A stretch of DNA of 64,000 bases from UBA11591 sp040220895 (GCA_040220895.1 JAVJVY010000010.1:1-64000); one strand, 5' to 3'. Positions 16,706 to 26,593 are shown, counted from the stretch's first letter. Notes: generated by a model not told the origin, from the sequence alone. Numbers and translations: made by a program.

Positions 16706-18544
16706 ATGTGTGGAATTATTGGATATATAGGTCCTCGCGAATCATACCCTTTAATTATCAAAGGATTGAAAAGAATGGAATACCGAGGTTATGACAGCGC
16801 CGGAGTAGCCATTTTACAAGACACCATCAAGATCTTTAAAAAGAAAGGCAAGGTATCTGACCTGGAAGAATTCGTCAACGGACAACAATTGACCTCACAT
16901 GCCGGTATTGGTCACACACGTTGGGCAACACACGGGGCACCCAATGATACAAATGCACATCCCCACTTTGATCATTCCGGAAAACTCGCCATTATCCACA
17001 ATGGCATCATCGAAAACTATGGTTCGCTGAAGAAAGAGCTGGAAAGCAGGGGACATAAATTCGTTTCTGAAACGGACACCGAGGTCTTGATTCATTTAAT
17101 TGAAGACATCAAGAACAATGAGAAAGTATCGCTCGAAGATGCGGTTCGATTTGCACTCAATGAAGTAGTTGGGGCCTACGCCATTGTGATTCTGAGTGAA
17201 GAAGAACCCGATCAATTGATAGCGGCCAAAAAAGGTTCACCCATGGTCATCGGACTCGGAGAAGGGGAATTTTTCATTGCTTCTGACGCCTCACCTATTA
17301 TTGAGTACACCAAGAACGTCATTTACATGGAAGACGAAGAAGTGGCCGTGCTAAAGCCGGGAGAAGACATTAGGGTGACCAACATTAAGAATCAAAAAAA
17401 GACCCCTTACATCCACGAATTGGAAATGCACCTTGAACAGATTGAAAAAGGAGGCTTTGATCATTTCATGCTCAAGGAAATCTATGAGCAACCACAGTCT
17501 ATACGCAACAGCATGTTAGGTAGGATGTCGGTTTCTGAGGGTAAAATCGTCCTGGGGGGCATCGAAGAATACGAACAAAAATTTTTAAAAGCAGACCGAA
17601 TTATTTTTGTTGCCTGCGGAACTTCATGGCATGCCGGTCTTGTTGCCGAGTATATGTTTGAAGATATTGCGCGCATACCGGTCGAAGTGGAATATGCTTC
17701 GGAATTCCGATATCGTAACCCTATTGTAGACGAAAACGATATTGTCATTGCTATTTCGCAGTCGGGCGAAACGGCAGACACCCTCGCTGCCTTGGAAATT
17801 GCCAAGAAAAAAGGAGCAACGATCTACGGCGTGTGCAACGTGGTGGGTTCATCCATTGCCAGAGCAACAGATGCGGGTTCATATACCCATGCGGGGCCGG
17901 AAATAGGCGTGGCATCTACAAAAGCCTTCACCGCTCAAATTACAATTCTGGCCTTGATGGCATTGTCGTTGGGTTATAAAAAAGGGGTTATCCCAACTAG
18001 CAGGTATAAATTACTACTGTCTGAACTCGACAACATTCCAAATCTCGTCCAGGAAGTCCTTAAGACAAACGAAGCAGTTCAGACTGTTTCGGAGATTTTT
18101 AAGGACGCCAGAAATTTCCTTTACCTGGGACGCGGCTATAACTTCCCTGTGGCTCTGGAAGGCGCATTGAAGCTGAAAGAGATCTCTTACATTCACGCCG
18201 AAGGATATCCGGCAGCCGAAATGAAACATGGACCGATTGCCTTGATCGATGAAGACATGCCTGTAGTGGTAATCGCTACCAATGCTGCCAATTACGAAAA
18301 AATCATTAGTAACATACAGGAAGTCAAAGCGCGAAACGGAAAGGTCATTGCCATTGTGACCAAAGGTGACCAGGACGTCAAGGAAATGGCTGATTATGTC
18401 ATCGAGATTCCCGAAACGGATGAGATGCTGGTGCCGTTTCTTTCAGTAGTCCCTCTGCAGCTGTTGTCTTATCACATTGCCCTGATGCGAGGATGCAATG
18501 TTGACCAGCCAAGGAACCTGGCTAAATCCGTTACGGTCGAATAA
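16706..18544 (+). CDS. glmS: Glutamine-fructose-6-phosphate aminotransferase (isomerizing)
   Basis: It makes glucosamine 6-phosphate from fructose 6-phosphate and glutamine, the entry to UDP-GlcNAc, peptidoglycan and LPS. The N-terminal nucleophile is Cys2 (MCGIIGYIG), exposed after Met removal. The glutaminase domain (1-235) has RMEYRGYDSAGVAI, HTRWATHGAPNDTNAHPH and HNGIIENY. Two SIS domains follow, with FVACGTSWHAG, ISQSGETADTL, SVASTKAFTAQ-like (GVASTKAFTAQ) and the C-terminal DQPRNLAKSVTVE. The length of 612 is standard. No glmS ribozyme-like element is expected or seen, because only 2 nt separate it from the DUF4270 gene. Its stop codon directly abuts that of the convergent sulfotransferase gene. 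Confidence 0.97.
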   Translation: MCGIIGYIGPRESYPLIIKGLKRMEYRGYDSAGVAILQDTIKIFKKKGKVSDLEEFVNGQQLTSHAGIGHTRWATHGAPNDTNAHPHFDHSGKLAIIHNGIIENYGSLKKELESRGHKFVSETDTEVLIHLIEDIKNNEKVSLEDAVRFALNEVVGAYAIVILSEEEPDQLIAAKKGSPMVIGLGEGEFFIASDASPIIEYTKNVIYMEDEEVAVLKPGEDIRVTNIKNQKKTPYIHELEMHLEQIEKGGFDHFMLKEIYEQPQSIRNSMLGRMSVSEGKIVLGGIEEYEQKFLKADRIIFVACGTSWHAGLVAEYMFEDIARIPVEVEYASEFRYRNPIVDENDIVIAISQSGETADTLAALEIAKKKGATIYGVCNVVGSSIARATDAGSYTHAGPEIGVASTKAFTAQITILALMALSLGYKKGVIPTSRYKLLLSELDNIPNLVQEVLKTNEAVQTVSEIFKDARNFLYLGRGYNFPVALEGALKLKEISYIHAEGYPAAEMKHGPIALIDEDMPVVVIATNAANYEKIISNIQEVKARNGKVIAIVTKGDQDVKEMADYVIEIPETDEMLVPFLSVVPLQLLSYHIALMRGCNVDQPRNLAKSVTVE

Positions 18545-20128
18545 TCAGGGGTAAAGCTCGAATCTGTGCGAGCGGTACACAATGTCGATGGTTCCCCAGC
18601 CCGGGTCTCCCTGGGCTGTTAGATTCTTAAAATCAAGCGTCGCTTCAAATACCACCTGTTTGTCAGGGTAGGTCACCTCAACTACCCAAGCTTTTGGTCC
18701 CGTGGCAGTGGAGAAACCCGGAGAAAACAAGACCGTGTGTTCAGTTGCGTGATAATCAGCATTGCTAATGATTGATGAGTAGTGCGACGACCCCCGCGAT
18801 TCGCCATAAGACCAGGTTTCTTTTACTGTTTTACTCAAGTCATTAATTTCGTATTCTACCGCCCTTGAATAGAGGTCCGAACCGGTGAATCTTCTATTCA
18901 GGCCATTGTCAAAAATCATTAGGTGGCCGTTGGGCATGATAAATGGCGCATGCTGCCCCCAAGGCCAGTCAAAGCTGGTCGATTTTTCTTCACCCGACTG
19001 AACACCACCCGGATAAGGATTACCTCCCGCATCTATAGCTGTCAGAAGAAAGGGAATGGTCGATGCTCCATTTCCCATTGGACCTGAATTCTCCCAGCCT
19101 TTGTGCGGAGCGAGGATCCAAATCAGTTCATTGTTGCCGCTGACCTTGACCACTCCTTGATTCCGACCTGAAACAATCAAGCAGTCATCACTTGCGCTAT
19201 ATGCAATGCCGTTCATATGAAACCAATCTGAACCTCCATCAGACAAATCAACCCTGTCAACATCCAGCAACAGGCTAAGGTCCCATTCCCTCAGTACGCT
19301 ACCCGTTACCGAGCTCACCTCGATGATGTGATCTTCCACCGGAGCAATTGGCCCACCTTTTTCAATGATTTTTCCGTATTTCGTCACTGCCAGAAGCAGA
19401 TTGCCATTCGGCAATTCAACAAAATCGTGATGCATATCATATCCCGGCAGGGGTATTTTTTTTATTTCAAAACCCATCGGATCAACTTGGTAAATGGTTC
19501 CTCCGGTCATGTACATCAGATTGCCATTTCTAGACCGGCGCGTGGTCCATGCGATCTCCTTGTATTCCCTTAGGTCGAGGCACCATCGAACTACGCCATT
19601 TTGATCAAAGGCAAAAGGGAAAGAAGTGAAGAACCCCGTATTTCCGATGTGAAAGTCGCTTAGGATTAAACCGTTTTTTGCCAATTCCGGAGAAGAGCTG
19701 TTGATTTGAATATCGGGTAGCCCATCGTAAACATCGCTAGTTGTTATGCTTATTTCTGTTTTTGAATAACGGCCCTGTGCATCGGAAATGGTCAGTTCTA
19801 CAAGGTTATTTCTATTGGGATAGAGTCCCAGAATAGCATCGTGGTGTTCTCTTTTATATTCTCCCCAGGTTCCACTAATGGGCACCTCACCCTTCACGGT
19901 GACACTTAATACACTTGGGGATTTACTTAAAAAGCTAACCATGGCCGTGAGTGGCGCCCTGCCTGAAGGATTTAGTTCCACCTTGATTTCGCCCGACAAC
20001 AGTTCATCCAAATCTACCCGGGTAGCAGTCACCTCTTCTTTCTTACAGGATTGTACTGAAATGAGAAAGGCAATGGTTGCTAAAAATAAAATACCCTTAT
20101 TAATAAAAATTGACCCGTATCGCACCAT
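18545..20128 (-). CDS. Arylsulfotransferase (ASST) family lipoprotein
   Basis: This is a six-bladed propeller enzyme of the type that moves sulfate from one phenol to another without PAPS. A leader ending in SVQSC (about residue 28) suggests a lipoprotein on the periplasmic side. An N-terminal beta sandwich (residues 40-135) precedes the propeller. Candidate catalytic residues lie in four motifs typical of ASST: YDMHHDFVELPNGN, DWFHMNGIAY, VSGRNQGVVKV and GQHAPFIMPNGHLMIFDNG, i.e. three histidines and an arginine in the expected order. Donor and acceptor cannot be predicted; sulfated algal phenols are one possibility. It is a single gene, tail-to-tail with glmS with no gap. Confidence 0.85.
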   Translation of the reverse strand: MVRYGSIFINKGILFLATIAFLISVQSCKKEEVTATRVDLDELLSGEIKVELNPSGRAPLTAMVSFLSKSPSVLSVTVKGEVPISGTWGEYKREHHDAILGLYPNRNNLVELTISDAQGRYSKTEISITTSDVYDGLPDIQINSSSPELAKNGLILSDFHIGNTGFFTSFPFAFDQNGVVRWCLDLREYKEIAWTTRRSRNGNLMYMTGGTIYQVDPMGFEIKKIPLPGYDMHHDFVELPNGNLLLAVTKYGKIIEKGGPIAPVEDHIIEVSSVTGSVLREWDLSLLLDVDRVDLSDGGSDWFHMNGIAYSASDDCLIVSGRNQGVVKVSGNNELIWILAPHKGWENSGPMGNGASTIPFLLTAIDAGGNPYPGGVQSGEEKSTSFDWPWGQHAPFIMPNGHLMIFDNGLNRRFTGSDLYSRAVEYEINDLSKTVKETWSYGESRGSSHYSSIISNADYHATEHTVLFSPGFSTATGPKAWVVEVTYPDKQVVFEATLDFKNLTAQGDPGWGTIDIVYRSHRFELYP

Positions 20129-20160
20129 TCTTTTGTTGTGAATTCAGTTGAAGATAATAG

Positions 20161-20949
20161 TTATAAGCTTGGTGTTCGCCCACCATCGACAGGAAGATTG
20201 ACTCCGCTTATGTACGAAGCAGCGGGTGAAGCAAGAAATGCCACAGCGGCTGCAATCTCTTGAGGGACGGCAATTCTGCCCAATGGAACTGCTGCTGCCA
20301 TGCCTTTCATGATTTCATCTTTGCTTTTTCCGGAGTCCGAAGCTTTTTTAGTCACGATTTCATCCAGACGACTGGTACTGGTTGCACCCGGAAGAACGTT
20401 ATTTACCGTAATGCCAAAAGCCCCCAATTCGCCGGCAAGTGTCTTTGACCAATTAGCCACTGCACCGCGCACGGTATTTGACACTCCCAATCCCTTCAAC
20501 GGCGCTTTGACCGAGGTTGAAATAATGTTCACTATTCTGCCATACTTGCTTTTTTTCATCCCATCTACCAGCAAGTTGGCAAGGATCTGATTACAGATCA
20601 GGTGCTGATTAAAGGCGGCCAAATACTCTTCAACAGGAGCATCGATGGCAGGCCCTCCTTTTGGTCCGCCGGTGTTATTGACTAGAATATTTACTAATGC
20701 GCCATTGGACAGGTAGTTCTTTACTGCCTTTTCCAGAGTCTGCGGATCACTGAAATCTGCGCAGATATAAGTATGTTCCTGTCCCAAGCTACTATCCAAT
20801 TCGGCGAGACAAGCCTTAAGCTTTTCTTCATTACGGGCGGCCAATACGAGCGTTGCACCCATTTTTGCCAGCTCCATAGCTACTTCCTTGCCAATTCCCT
20901 GAGTACTTCCGCCTACAAGGGCTGTTTTTCCTGAAAGATCGAGATTCAT
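20161..20949 (-). CDS. Short-chain dehydrogenase/reductase
   Basis: A classical SDR of 262 residues from the ATG at 20949; an upstream ATG at 20985 would add 12 residues with a poor match to the family. The cofactor loop is GGSTQGIG after KTALV. Further motifs are VLAARNEEKL (Arg in the NADP-preferring position), NNTGGPKGG (a variant of NNAG) and the C-terminal SGVNLPVDGGRTPSL. The active-site region IISTSVKAPLKGLGVSNTVRG has Ser but the usual Tyr-x-x-x-Lys is replaced by VSNTVRG. This is seen in some SDR subfamilies and questions its dehydrogenase activity. It is divergent from the protease gene at 21058. Confidence 0.82.
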   Translation of the reverse strand: MNLDLSGKTALVGGSTQGIGKEVAMELAKMGATLVLAARNEEKLKACLAELDSSLGQEHTYICADFSDPQTLEKAVKNYLSNGALVNILVNNTGGPKGGPAIDAPVEEYLAAFNQHLICNQILANLLVDGMKKSKYGRIVNIISTSVKAPLKGLGVSNTVRGAVANWSKTLAGELGAFGITVNNVLPGATSTSRLDEIVTKKASDSGKSKDEIMKGMAAAVPLGRIAVPQEIAAAVAFLASPAASYISGVNLPVDGGRTPSL

Positions 20950-21057
20950 TTTCTTTTTTTCAAAAATAGGAAAATACTGTCCCATTGAACCCGGAGCTCA
21001 GTTTGAGTAGAATTCACTTTTCCCTTATATTGCATGAACAAATTTTAAAAACACCAA

Positions 21058-24000
21058 ATGAAGATACATTTACTGCTATTTCTTTCCGTTCTTATTTGCG
21101 GCGTTTACGTGTCCAATGGTCAGTCCAAAAATGCGGTGTTGGATGGCACCAACGTGCTTACATTAAAGGAGCTTGCACTTGAATGGGCTAATGAAGAGCG
21201 CATTTCTAAGGAACGTGCCGATCGCCAGGCCATCAAAATGGGCTTGCCCTTGAAACAAGTATCGGAAAACGGAGAGGTGATGGAATTAATTGGAGTGGAT
21301 AAGCGCGGTCTTCTTCGATATTATATGACAGAAAACAGGGATGCGGCGCGAACGATTTCGACCGATAAGATTTGGCCCGGTGGCAGCTTAGGGTTTAGTT
21401 TGAAAGGAGACTCAATGAGTGTGGGTGAATGGGATGGAGGGGCCGTGCGTACCAGCCATCAGGAATTGACCGGTCGGGTGACACAAGTGGACGGAGCGAC
21501 CTCCATCATTGATCACGCCACCCACGTGGCCGGAACGTTGATCGGCGCAGGCGTGGACTCAAGTGCCAGAGGAATGGCATATGCCGCGAATCTGAATGCC
21601 TATGACTGGAACAGTGATAATTCCGAAATGGCCAGTGCCGCGGCCAATGGAATGCTCGTATCAAATCATTCATATGGCTCAATTACGGGTTGGCGCTATA
21701 ACAGCGGAAGTTCAAGATGGGAGTGGTGGGGCGACACCACGTTGAGTGCAAGCGAAGATTACAAATTCGGCTATTATTCTTCCAGTTCACAAGCCTGGGA
21801 TCTCATTGCCCGGAATGCTCCCTATTACCTCATTGTCAAATCGGCCGGTAATGACAGGGGTGATATTGGAACTGCCACCCATTACTTGCCTCTGCACGCA
21901 GCCTGGAGTTCAAACAGTCGCCCTGCCGATGGAGGATCCAGCGGTTATGACTGTATTTCGACTTATAGCGGCTCAAAGAATATTCTGACGGTTGGCGCAG
22001 TAAATGCCATCCCTTCGGGATACTCCAGCCCGAGCGGTGTGGTGATGTCTTCTTTCAGTGGATGGGGTCCGACCGATGACGGCCGCATCAAGCCGGACAT
22101 AGTGGCCAATGGAGTAGGTGTTTACTCTTCGCTGGCCACGAGTAATTCGGCGTATGCTTCCTGGAACGGCACCTCAATGTCTAGCCCAACGGTGACAGGC
22201 TCCCTTGTGTTAATCCAGCAGGCCTACAATAATGAGAATGCCTCCTATTTAAAGGCAGCGAGCCTGAAGGCGCTCACCATTCATACGGCTGATGAGGCGG
22301 GCAGTGCTCCCGGTCCCGACTATATTTTTGGATGGGGCTTGATGAATACTGCTATGGCCGTCGAGCACATTGCCGATACTACGGGTAACAAAGACATCAT
22401 TGAAGCAAGTTTGTCCAACGGCCAAACGTACTCGTTCAATATTAATGTAAGCGGGACTTCACCCATCAAGGCTACTTTGTGTTGGACCGATGTTCCCGGC
22501 ACACCTCCCAGTCAGGTGCTCAATTCTACTGCTACCATGTTGGTAAACGACCTGGACATACGGATTGTCAGAAATTCGGATTCGACGGTCTATTCGCCAT
22601 ACATTTTGAATCCAAGCTCTCCTTCCAGTGCGGCCACAACGGGCGATAATTTCAGAGACAACGTGGAACAGGTATTTATTTTAAATCCATCTTCTGGTAG
22701 TTATACGGTGTCCATTACCAACAAAGGAACCCTGAGCGGCGGAAGCAGCCAGGCATTTTCTTTGGTGCTGGATGGCGGCAGTGCACCGGCCCAGCCACTG
22801 GTCTGTAATTTCATGGTTGATTCGTTCCCCGATATTCAGGATTTTGAGTCCTTTACCAACTGTTCCAGTACATCTTCGGCCATGTGTCCACTTCCACCTG
22901 GGAGTAAATGGGCCAATGACAGCCTTGATGACATCGATTGGAAAATTTACAGTTCGTCGACACCCTCAAGCAATACTGGCCCGACGGGAGATTTTAGTAC
23001 AGAGAATGGAAGTGGCAAATACGCTTATTTAGAAGCATCTACTTCCGGAACAGGTTTCCCCGGGAAAATAGGAATTCTATACCCCCCTTGCTATAACCTG
23101 GACACCTTGACCAATGCTGAACTATTTTTTGCCTATCACATGTACGGCAGTGCCATGGGTTCTTTGAGCGTGGAAATATATAACGGTTTTGGCTGGACAT
23201 CGCTTTGGAGCAGATCTGGCAATCAGGGAAACTCGTGGAATACGGCCAGCGTTGACCTTTCTGCCTATGACGGAGACACTGTTCAGATTCGATTTGTCGG
23301 CATCACGGGCTCGAATTTCACCTCTGATATAGCTATTGATGGCATAGAAATTCGTGAGTATCTACCTTGTCCTAATCCGACAAATGTTAGCATTTATGCC
23401 ATTGGGGATTCATCGGCATCAGCCGCCTGGTCAAGCAATGCATCTTTCTGGAGGTTGAGGCTGAACCTTGCTGCAGATAGTTCTGTGCTTTTGAATGGGA
23501 CCATTAATTTTAATCCCGTAAGCATAAGTGGATTGTTACCCAATACCTCTTACGACCTTTTCATCCAGGATTCCTGCGGAGGTGGCGATACCAGTGAGTG
23601 GATAGGTCCATACCGATTTACGACCACTGGACCGTTGAGTAACCCAACTGAGTGTGGAATGAATTTACCCATTGCAGATAATACCTGTCCTGGTGTGGAC
23701 GCCTACCGAATCGATGTTTCGACTGCCCCCGGAAGTCAAATGGGAAATGATGTTTACCTAAAAGAGGTTAACCTCATCATTGATCACACCTACGATTCCG
23801 ATCTTTTCATCGCACTTGAAAGTCCATGGAATGACACCGTCGTGTTGAGCGCTTTTAATGGTTCCAGCGGCGATAATTTTGGCAACCCTTTAGACAGTTC
23901 TTGCTCTCAATATACCTCATTCACTATGGCGGCGAGCACCGCCATAGGATCGGGCAGTGCTCCCTTTATTGGCGCTTATCTCCCCGAAGATTCTCTTACA

Positions 24001-26058
24001 GATTTTAACAACGGAAACAGTCCGATCGGGTTATGGCGCCTGCTCATCTGTGATAATTTTGCCTCGGATATTGGAAACGTACAATTCGTTGAATTGATCT
24101 TCGATTCCATTTATTGTGTGCCACCGACCTTTAGTATTACCAATCTGGGTAGCGACACCATTTGCCAGGGCAACAACACCATTCTTTCGGCACCGGGTGG
24201 TAATGCTTATCAATGGCTTATGGATGGTCAACCCATGAGCGGGTCGGTGTTCGACACATTGCAGGTTTTTCAAACCGGAACTTATAATGTATTGCTCACA
24301 GACAGCAACAGTTGTACCGACACGGCTTCCGGGCCCATCGATGTTTTCACGGCGCCAAATCCAAGCGTTAGCTTAAGCAATTCCGGAACCTCTAATTGTG
24401 ACGGAGATACTGCATTTGTATGGACCTCTACCGGTTTTTCTCAGTATCAATGGTACAAAGATGGGCAGATCATTTCCTCATCCAATTCCTGGATTCATGA
24501 AGTAGATTCTGCCGGTAGTTTCAATGTGCTCGTGACGAATTCATATGCCTGCTCGGACAGTGCAGTTGCAGGAGTTCAATTCTCCTTTAATTCGCTGCCC
24601 ACGGTGAACCTCACCTCGGCAGGTTCACTTGGAATATGCCTTGGTGATTCGGTAGTTTTATCGGCAAGTGGCGGGTCATCATTCCAGTGGATGAAAGACG
24701 GTAATCCAATCAGTGGAAGCGTGGATTCTAATTTTGTGGCCTTCAACTCAGGCAGTTATAATGCACTTGTTACCAACTCAAACAATTGCAGTGATTCTTC
24801 TTTCTCTGCTTTAACGGTCCAGGTGAATAATCTACCAACGGTGTCCATGACCGCAAATGGACCGCTGAGCTTTTGTGCCGGGAACAATGTCTTGCTTTCC
24901 ACTTCCGCCGGAACTGCGTGGCAGTGGTATAAAGACGGCACGGCAATTTCTTCTAGCACCTCGAGTTCGTTCATAGCCAATACTTCGGGGAATTATAATG
25001 TGCTTGTTACCGATAGTAATTCATGCAGTGATTCTGCTTCTTCGGCATTGGCGGTTAATGTTTTCAATCTGCCCGTTGTGAGTCTGACCGCTTCAGGTCC
25101 AACTACTTTTTGCGATGGAGACAGCGTAGGTCTTTTTACTTCTGTTGGCACTGGCTGGCAATGGTACCGAGATGGTCAGGTCCTGGTATCTGCGATTTCA
25201 ATGAACTATAATGTCAAGCAAAGCGGCCAATATAATGTGATGGTGACTGATTCAAACAATTGCAGTGATTCGGCCTCTTCTGCTGTCTCGGTTACGGTCA
25301 ATCCACTTCCCGTTGTTGTCATTTTAGCCAGCGGTCCAACAACTTTTTGTCGGGGAGACAGCGTGACACTGACCTCGGTCCAGGGTTCAAGCTGGCAGTG
25401 GTATCGCAATGGGCAACTAGTAACCAATGCCAATGCGATTGATCTGCAAGTTGGGAATGCAGGCAATTATAATGTGGTTATCACCGATGCCAATAATTGC
25501 AGTGATTCATCCTCAAGTTCGAATTCAGTCGTGGTCAATGAACTGCCTATGGTTAGTTTGGACAGTATCCCAGAATTTTGTGACATAAGCCCGGCATATC
25601 AATTGATTCAAGGCATGCCTTCCGGATCGGGAGGGGTTTACAGCGGCACCGGAGTGAATTTCACCACGGCTTATTTCTTTGACCCTTCTATGGCCGGTCC
25701 GGGCAATCACGACATTTGGTATCGCTATACCAATGCCAATATGTGCGCAGATTCAGCGAATCAAACCGTCGTTGTGGGTTCATGCGTGGGTATAGAGGAA
25801 ACAGGTTTAGCACCGGACATGTTTATATTCCCTAACCCAAGTAAAGGCCTGATTTCTATTCAGCTGGAGCATGTGCAAGGATCTTTTAATTTGAGTGTTT
25901 TTGATGCCGGCGGGCAGATTGTTTCAATCCATAACGGAGAAATTTCCATGAGTAATCAACTAATTTCACTGGATTTGAGCCATGTGGCAAAAGGGATATA
26001 TTTCTTACAATTGCAAGTACCGGATCACTTCTGGACGCAAAAACTTATTTTAGAATAA
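21058..26058 (+). CDS. Large S8 subtilisin-like protease with P-domain, Ig-like repeats and T9SS tail
   Basis: A 1666-residue secreted protease. The signal peptide covers residues 1-21. The S8 catalytic triad is readable as Asp126 (VGEWDGG), His153 (DHATHVAGT, with HATH instead of HGTH) and Ser373 (NGTSMSSP). A jelly-roll domain follows (about 420-570; KATLCWTDVPGTP), then a MAM-like segment (about 590-770), an FN3-like segment (775-860) and a P/proprotein-convertase-like domain (862-1018; HTYDSDLFIALESP, GLWRLLICDN). Six Ig-like repeats of exactly 79 residues occupy 1022-1495, then a T9SS type A sorting domain (FIFPNPSKGLISI, KGIYFLQL). It probably degrades extracellular proteins on or outside the cell. 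haaO begins 10 nt downstream, so read-through is possible. Confidence 0.93.
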   Translation: MKIHLLLFLSVLICGVYVSNGQSKNAVLDGTNVLTLKELALEWANEERISKERADRQAIKMGLPLKQVSENGEVMELIGVDKRGLLRYYMTENRDAARTISTDKIWPGGSLGFSLKGDSMSVGEWDGGAVRTSHQELTGRVTQVDGATSIIDHATHVAGTLIGAGVDSSARGMAYAANLNAYDWNSDNSEMASAAANGMLVSNHSYGSITGWRYNSGSSRWEWWGDTTLSASEDYKFGYYSSSSQAWDLIARNAPYYLIVKSAGNDRGDIGTATHYLPLHAAWSSNSRPADGGSSGYDCISTYSGSKNILTVGAVNAIPSGYSSPSGVVMSSFSGWGPTDDGRIKPDIVANGVGVYSSLATSNSAYASWNGTSMSSPTVTGSLVLIQQAYNNENASYLKAASLKALTIHTADEAGSAPGPDYIFGWGLMNTAMAVEHIADTTGNKDIIEASLSNGQTYSFNINVSGTSPIKATLCWTDVPGTPPSQVLNSTATMLVNDLDIRIVRNSDSTVYSPYILNPSSPSSAATTGDNFRDNVEQVFILNPSSGSYTVSITNKGTLSGGSSQAFSLVLDGGSAPAQPLVCNFMVDSFPDIQDFESFTNCSSTSSAMCPLPPGSKWANDSLDDIDWKIYSSSTPSSNTGPTGDFSTENGSGKYAYLEASTSGTGFPGKIGILYPPCYNLDTLTNAELFFAYHMYGSAMGSLSVEIYNGFGWTSLWSRSGNQGNSWNTASVDLSAYDGDTVQIRFVGITGSNFTSDIAIDGIEIREYLPCPNPTNVSIYAIGDSSASAAWSSNASFWRLRLNLAADSSVLLNGTINFNPVSISGLLPNTSYDLFIQDSCGGGDTSEWIGPYRFTTTGPLSNPTECGMNLPIADNTCPGVDAYRIDVSTAPGSQMGNDVYLKEVNLIIDHTYDSDLFIALESPWNDTVVLSAFNGSSGDNFGNPLDSSCSQYTSFTMAASTAIGSGSAPFIGAYLPEDSLTDFNNGNSPIGLWRLLICDNFASDIGNVQFVELIFDSIYCVPPTFSITNLGSDTICQGNNTILSAPGGNAYQWLMDGQPMSGSVFDTLQVFQTGTYNVLLTDSNSCTDTASGPIDVFTAPNPSVSLSNSGTSNCDGDTAFVWTSTGFSQYQWYKDGQIISSSNSWIHEVDSAGSFNVLVTNSYACSDSAVAGVQFSFNSLPTVNLTSAGSLGICLGDSVVLSASGGSSFQWMKDGNPISGSVDSNFVAFNSGSYNALVTNSNNCSDSSFSALTVQVNNLPTVSMTANGPLSFCAGNNVLLSTSAGTAWQWYKDGTAISSSTSSSFIANTSGNYNVLVTDSNSCSDSASSALAVNVFNLPVVSLTASGPTTFCDGDSVGLFTSVGTGWQWYRDGQVLVSAISMNYNVKQSGQYNVMVTDSNNCSDSASSAVSVTVNPLPVVVILASGPTTFCRGDSVTLTSVQGSSWQWYRNGQLVTNANAIDLQVGNAGNYNVVITDANNCSDSSSSSNSVVVNELPMVSLDSIPEFCDISPAYQLIQGMPSGSGGVYSGTGVNFTTAYFFDPSMAGPGNHDIWYRYTNANMCADSANQTVVVGSCVGIEETGLAPDMFIFPNPSKGLISIQLEHVQGSFNLSVFDAGGQIVSIHNGEISMSNQLISLDLSHVAKGIYFLQLQVPDHFWTQKLILE
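24121..25542 (+). repeat. Six in-frame tandem repeats of 237 bp (79 residues)
   Basis: Unit starts are 24121, 24358, 24595, 24832, 25069 and 25306; the seventh boundary is at 25543. The spacing is exactly 237 nt each time with no insertion or deletion. Each unit codes for an Ig-like module with a proline-led first strand, an FC-x-GD or related strand, a QW(Y/L/M)-K/R-DG core, a GxYNVLVT-like strand and a CSDS turn. Nucleotide identity between neighbours is moderate, so the copies are old but length-constrained. Confidence 0.9.
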
Positions 26059-26068
26059 AATTTCGAGT

Positions 26069-26593
26069 ATGGCCATTCAACGACCCTTCAATTTTCAAAA
26101 ATGGATAGACGAACATCGTCACCTGTTAAAGCCACCAGTGGGTAACAAGCAAGTTTACGAGGATGCAGAATTCATCGTAATGGTGGTCGGAGGCCCGAAT
26201 GCCCGGAAGGACTATCACTGGGAAGAAGGAGAGGAATTCTTTTATCAATTAGAGGGCGATATCACCGTCAGGATTCAGGAAGAAGGAAAAGCGGTAAATG
26301 TACCGATCAAAGAAGGTGAGATATTCTTGCTTCCGGCGCGAGTGCCGCATTCCCCAATTCGTCCGGAGAATACCGTGGGTTTGGTCATTGAAAGAAAGCG
26401 AAATGCCGATGAGAAAGACGGCTTGCTGTGGTTTTGCGACAACTGCAACCACAAACTTTACGAAGAGTATTTCCCCCTAAATAGTATCGAAAAGGATTTT
26501 CTTCCGGTATTCAGAAAGTACTACGCCTCGGAAGATCTGCGGACTTGTAAAAAATGCGGTACGGTTATGGAGCAAGATCCGCGTTTCGTTTAG
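26069..26593 (+). CDS. haaO: 3-hydroxyanthranilate 3,4-dioxygenase
   Basis: It opens the ring of 3-hydroxyanthranilate to 2-amino-3-carboxymuconate 6-semialdehyde (ACMS) in tryptophan/kynurenine breakdown. A cupin of 174 residues. The catalytic iron ligands are His50, Glu56 and His94, and the substrate-binding Arg46, Arg98 and Glu108 are in the positions known for bacterial HAAO. The C-terminal part has two CxxC pairs (Cys123/126 and Cys160/163), the rubredoxin-like second metal site of the bacterial form. The gene for the next step begins 4 nt downstream. Kynurenine 3-monooxygenase and kynureninase are not in this window. It is also called nbaC. Confidence 0.95.
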   Translation: MAIQRPFNFQKWIDEHRHLLKPPVGNKQVYEDAEFIVMVVGGPNARKDYHWEEGEEFFYQLEGDITVRIQEEGKAVNVPIKEGEIFLLPARVPHSPIRPENTVGLVIERKRNADEKDGLLWFCDNCNHKLYEEYFPLNSIEKDFLPVFRKYYASEDLRTCKKCGTVMEQDPRFV

